Positions 43,089 through 44,825 of a stretch of DNA of 44,825 nucleotides are shown here, piece after piece. The stretch's first letter is position 1. Each line of letters starts with the position of its first letter. Under the pieces are notes generated by a model, which saw nothing but the letters and a program-made list of their open reading frames with translations, searched no databases and was not told the origin of the DNA. The translations under genes were made by a program, and so were the position numbers. The stretch is from contig CAIVDC010000131.1 in assembly GCA_903904605.1 (NCBI GenBank), forward strand, positions 1 through 44,825. The letters are read 5' to 3'. The stretch comes from an uncultured Sterolibacterium sp. (GTDB lineage: Bacteria > Pseudomonadota > Gammaproteobacteria > Burkholderiales > Rhodocyclaceae).

Positions 43089-44825
43089 ATGAGCCATTTT
43101 CTCGACCGTCTCAATTTCTTCAAGCGCGCCGAGTCCAGCTTCTCCGACGGGCACGGCGTGGTCACCGCCGAGGACCGCACCTGGGAGGACGGCTACCGCA
43201 AGCGCTGGCAGCACGACAAGATCGTGCGCTCGACCCACGGCACCAACTGCACCGGCTCCTGCTCCTGGAAAATCTATGTCAAGGGCGGCATCGTCACCTG
43301 GGAGACGCAGCAGACCGACTATCCCAGAACCCGGCCCGACATGCCCAACCACGAGCCGCGCGGCTGCTCGCGCGGCGCCAGCTACAGCTGGTACCTGTAC
43401 AGCGCCAACCGGGTCAAGTACCCGATGGTGCGCGGCCGCCTGCTGAAGAGCTGGCGCGAAGCGCGCCGCACCCTGGCCCCGGTCGAGGCTTGGGCATCCA
43501 TCGCCGGGAATGCCGACAAGTCGCGCGACTACAAGAGCCGGCGCGGACTGGGCGGCTTCGTCCGGGCAAGCTGGGAGGAAGCCAACGAGATCATCGCCGC
43601 CGCCAACACCCACACCATCAAGGCGTACGGGCCGGACCGCATCATCGGCTTCTCGCCGATCCCGGCCATGTCCATGGTCAGCTATGCCGCGGGCTCGCGC
43701 TATCTCTCGCTGATCGGCGGCGTCTCGATGAGCTTCTACGACTGGTACTGCGACCTGCCGCCGTCCAGCCCGCAGGTCTGGGGCGAGCAGACCGACGTGC
43801 CGGAGTCGGCCGACTGGTACAACTCCACCTTCCTCATCGCCTGGGGCTCGAACGTGCCGCAGACCCGCACGCCGGACGCGCACTTCTTCACCGAGGTCCG
43901 CTACAAGGGGGCGAAGACCGTCTCCATCACCCCCGACTATTCCGAAGTCGCCAAGTTCGGCGACCTCTGGCTGCATCCCAAGCAGGGCACTGACGCCGCG
44001 CTGGCAATGGCGATGGGCCATGTCATCCTCAAGGAATTTCATTTCGGCGAAAAAAAGTCCGAATACTTCGAAAGCTATTGCCGCAAATACACCGACATGC
44101 CGCTCCTAGTGCAACTGGTTGAGAAGGACACGCCTGCCGGCAAGATCCTGGTCCCCGACCGCTACCTGCGCGCCGCCGACTTCCAGGACGGCCTGGGCCA
44201 GGGCAACAACGCCGAATGGAAGACCGTGGCGCTGGACGCGTCCGGCCAGGCCGTGCTGCCGCACGGCTCGATCGGCTTTCGCTGGGGCCCGGAAGGCCGC
44301 ACCGATGCGGGCAAGTGGAACCTGGAAGAAAAGGAAGCGAATCACGGCGCCGACACGCGCCTCCAGCTCAGCCTGCTCGGCCGGGATCACGAAGTCGCCG
44401 ACGTCGCCTTCCCCTACTTCGGCGGCATCGCGACCGAACATTTCACCGCCAACCTGCAGAGCGACGTGCTGCTGCGCCGCGTGCCGGCGGTGCGCCTGCA
44501 AGTCGGCGCGGGGCAGGTGCTGGTCGCCACCGTGTTCGATCTCCTGGCCGCGAACTACGGCGTCGATCGGGGGCTGGCCGATGACACCGCGGCGAAGAGC
44601 TACGACGACGACAAGCCCTACACCCCGGCCTGGCAGGAAAAGATCACCGGCGTCCCCCGCGCCGACGTGATCACCGTCGCGCGCCAATTCGCCGACAACG
44701 CCGACAAGACGCAGGGCAAGTCGATGATCATCATCGGCGCCGGGATGAATCACTGGTATCACTGCGACATGAGCTACCGCGCCGTCATCAACATGGTGAT
44801 GATGTGCGGCTGCGTCGGCAAGTCC
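43089..44825 (+). CDS. narG: NarG, respiratory nitrate reductase alpha subunit (5' part, cut by window edge)
   Basis: The frame opens at MSHFLDRLNFFKRAESSFSD and stays open for 579 codons to the right edge, about 46 percent of a usual ~1250-residue NarG. The FS0 [4Fe-4S] ligands H50, C54, C58 and C93 are in place (RSTHGTNCTGSCSWK, RGCSRG). YDWYCDLPPSSPQVWGEQTDVPESADW holds the molybdenum-ligating Asp. There is no twin-arginine signal for export, as expected for cytoplasm-facing membrane-bound Nar. It is the terminal enzyme that takes quinol electrons to nitrate. narHJI should follow outside the window. Confidence 0.97.
   Translation, partial: MSHFLDRLNFFKRAESSFSDGHGVVTAEDRTWEDGYRKRWQHDKIVRSTHGTNCTGSCSWKIYVKGGIVTWETQQTDYPRTRPDMPNHEPRGCSRGASYSWYLYSANRVKYPMVRGRLLKSWREARRTLAPVEAWASIAGNADKSRDYKSRRGLGGFVRASWEEANEIIAAANTHTIKAYGPDRIIGFSPIPAMSMVSYAAGSRYLSLIGGVSMSFYDWYCDLPPSSPQVWGEQTDVPESADWYNSTFLIAWGSNVPQTRTPDAHFFTEVRYKGAKTVSITPDYSEVAKFGDLWLHPKQGTDAALAMAMGHVILKEFHFGEKKSEYFESYCRKYTDMPLLVQLVEKDTPAGKILVPDRYLRAADFQDGLGQGNNAEWKTVALDASGQAVLPHGSIGFRWGPEGRTDAGKWNLEEKEANHGADTRLQLSLLGRDHEVADVAFPYFGGIATEHFTANLQSDVLLRRVPAVRLQVGAGQVLVATVFDLLAANYGVDRGLADDTAAKSYDDDKPYTPAWQEKITGVPRADVITVARQFADNADKTQGKSMIIIGAGMNHWYHCDMSYRAVINMVMMCGCVGKS

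Noticed and set aside
41681..44042. Very long open frames overlapping narK2 and narG (about 770 residues on plus, 558 on minus)
   Set aside because: They are Arg/Gly/His/Pro-rich with no recognisable family and lie over clear NarK2 and NarG coding sequence. They are high-GC shadow frames.

Overview
This window is high-GC proteobacterial chromosome. The best fit is a denitrifying betaproteobacterium, plausibly Rhodocyclales-like. That placement is inferred from the nar/nor gene content, NsrR and FNR/Dnr-type sites, a nitrate-responsive NarXL pair, a multihaem cytochrome and codon use; no rRNA or other taxonomic marker is present. Coding density is high except in the first ~1 kb, which looks decayed.

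Layout. 1-1030: C-terminal end of an SRAP/YedK-type protein, then degraded sequence with a short-chain dehydrogenase tail. 1035-7919: a Lar-like zinc-ribbon protein, a class II glutamine amidotransferase, an Epd/GAPDH-type dehydrogenase, and a leftward operon metY - second amidotransferase - nitroreductase - MFS carrier. A small Cys-rich protein follows. 7993-11285: a leftward operon with a good sigma-54 promoter and an upstream palindrome. It encodes a receiver protein, a receiver fused to a membrane domain, a nine-haem cytochrome c with a C-terminal anchor, and a membrane cytochrome b. 11648-20400: a complete V/A-type ATPase operon (G/H-like, C, I, K, F, E, A, B, D) ending in an aromatic-acid:H+ symporter family carrier. 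Its promoter carries an FNR-type site at the class II position. 20676-24987: an orphan NrfD/HybB membrane quinone oxidoreductase subunit, a MenA/UbiA-like prenyltransferase, and the alkylation repair pair ada-alkA.

25085-43055 and beyond is a nitrogen-oxide island. A seven-gene leftward operon (DUF59, NnrS-like membrane protein, hemerythrin-like, DUF2249, cysteine-less DsrC-like, FmdE-like, YgbA) starts immediately beside an NsrR-type palindrome shared with the divergent nsrR gene. Then come norCBEFQD (nitric oxide reductase and its maturation genes), controlled by an FNR/Dnr box plus a second NsrR-type palindrome. nnrS is divergent from norC. Two further membrane proteins are followed by narL-narX and, divergently, narK1-narK2-narG (narG runs off the right edge).

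Together the right-hand 20 kb describe nitrate uptake and respiration, NO reduction, and an NO-stress module under two sensors: an Fe-S NsrR repressor and a CRP/FNR-family activator. The V-ATPase and sigma-54 cytochrome operons to the left look like additional anaerobic energy modules; their physiological roles are not shown by sequence alone.
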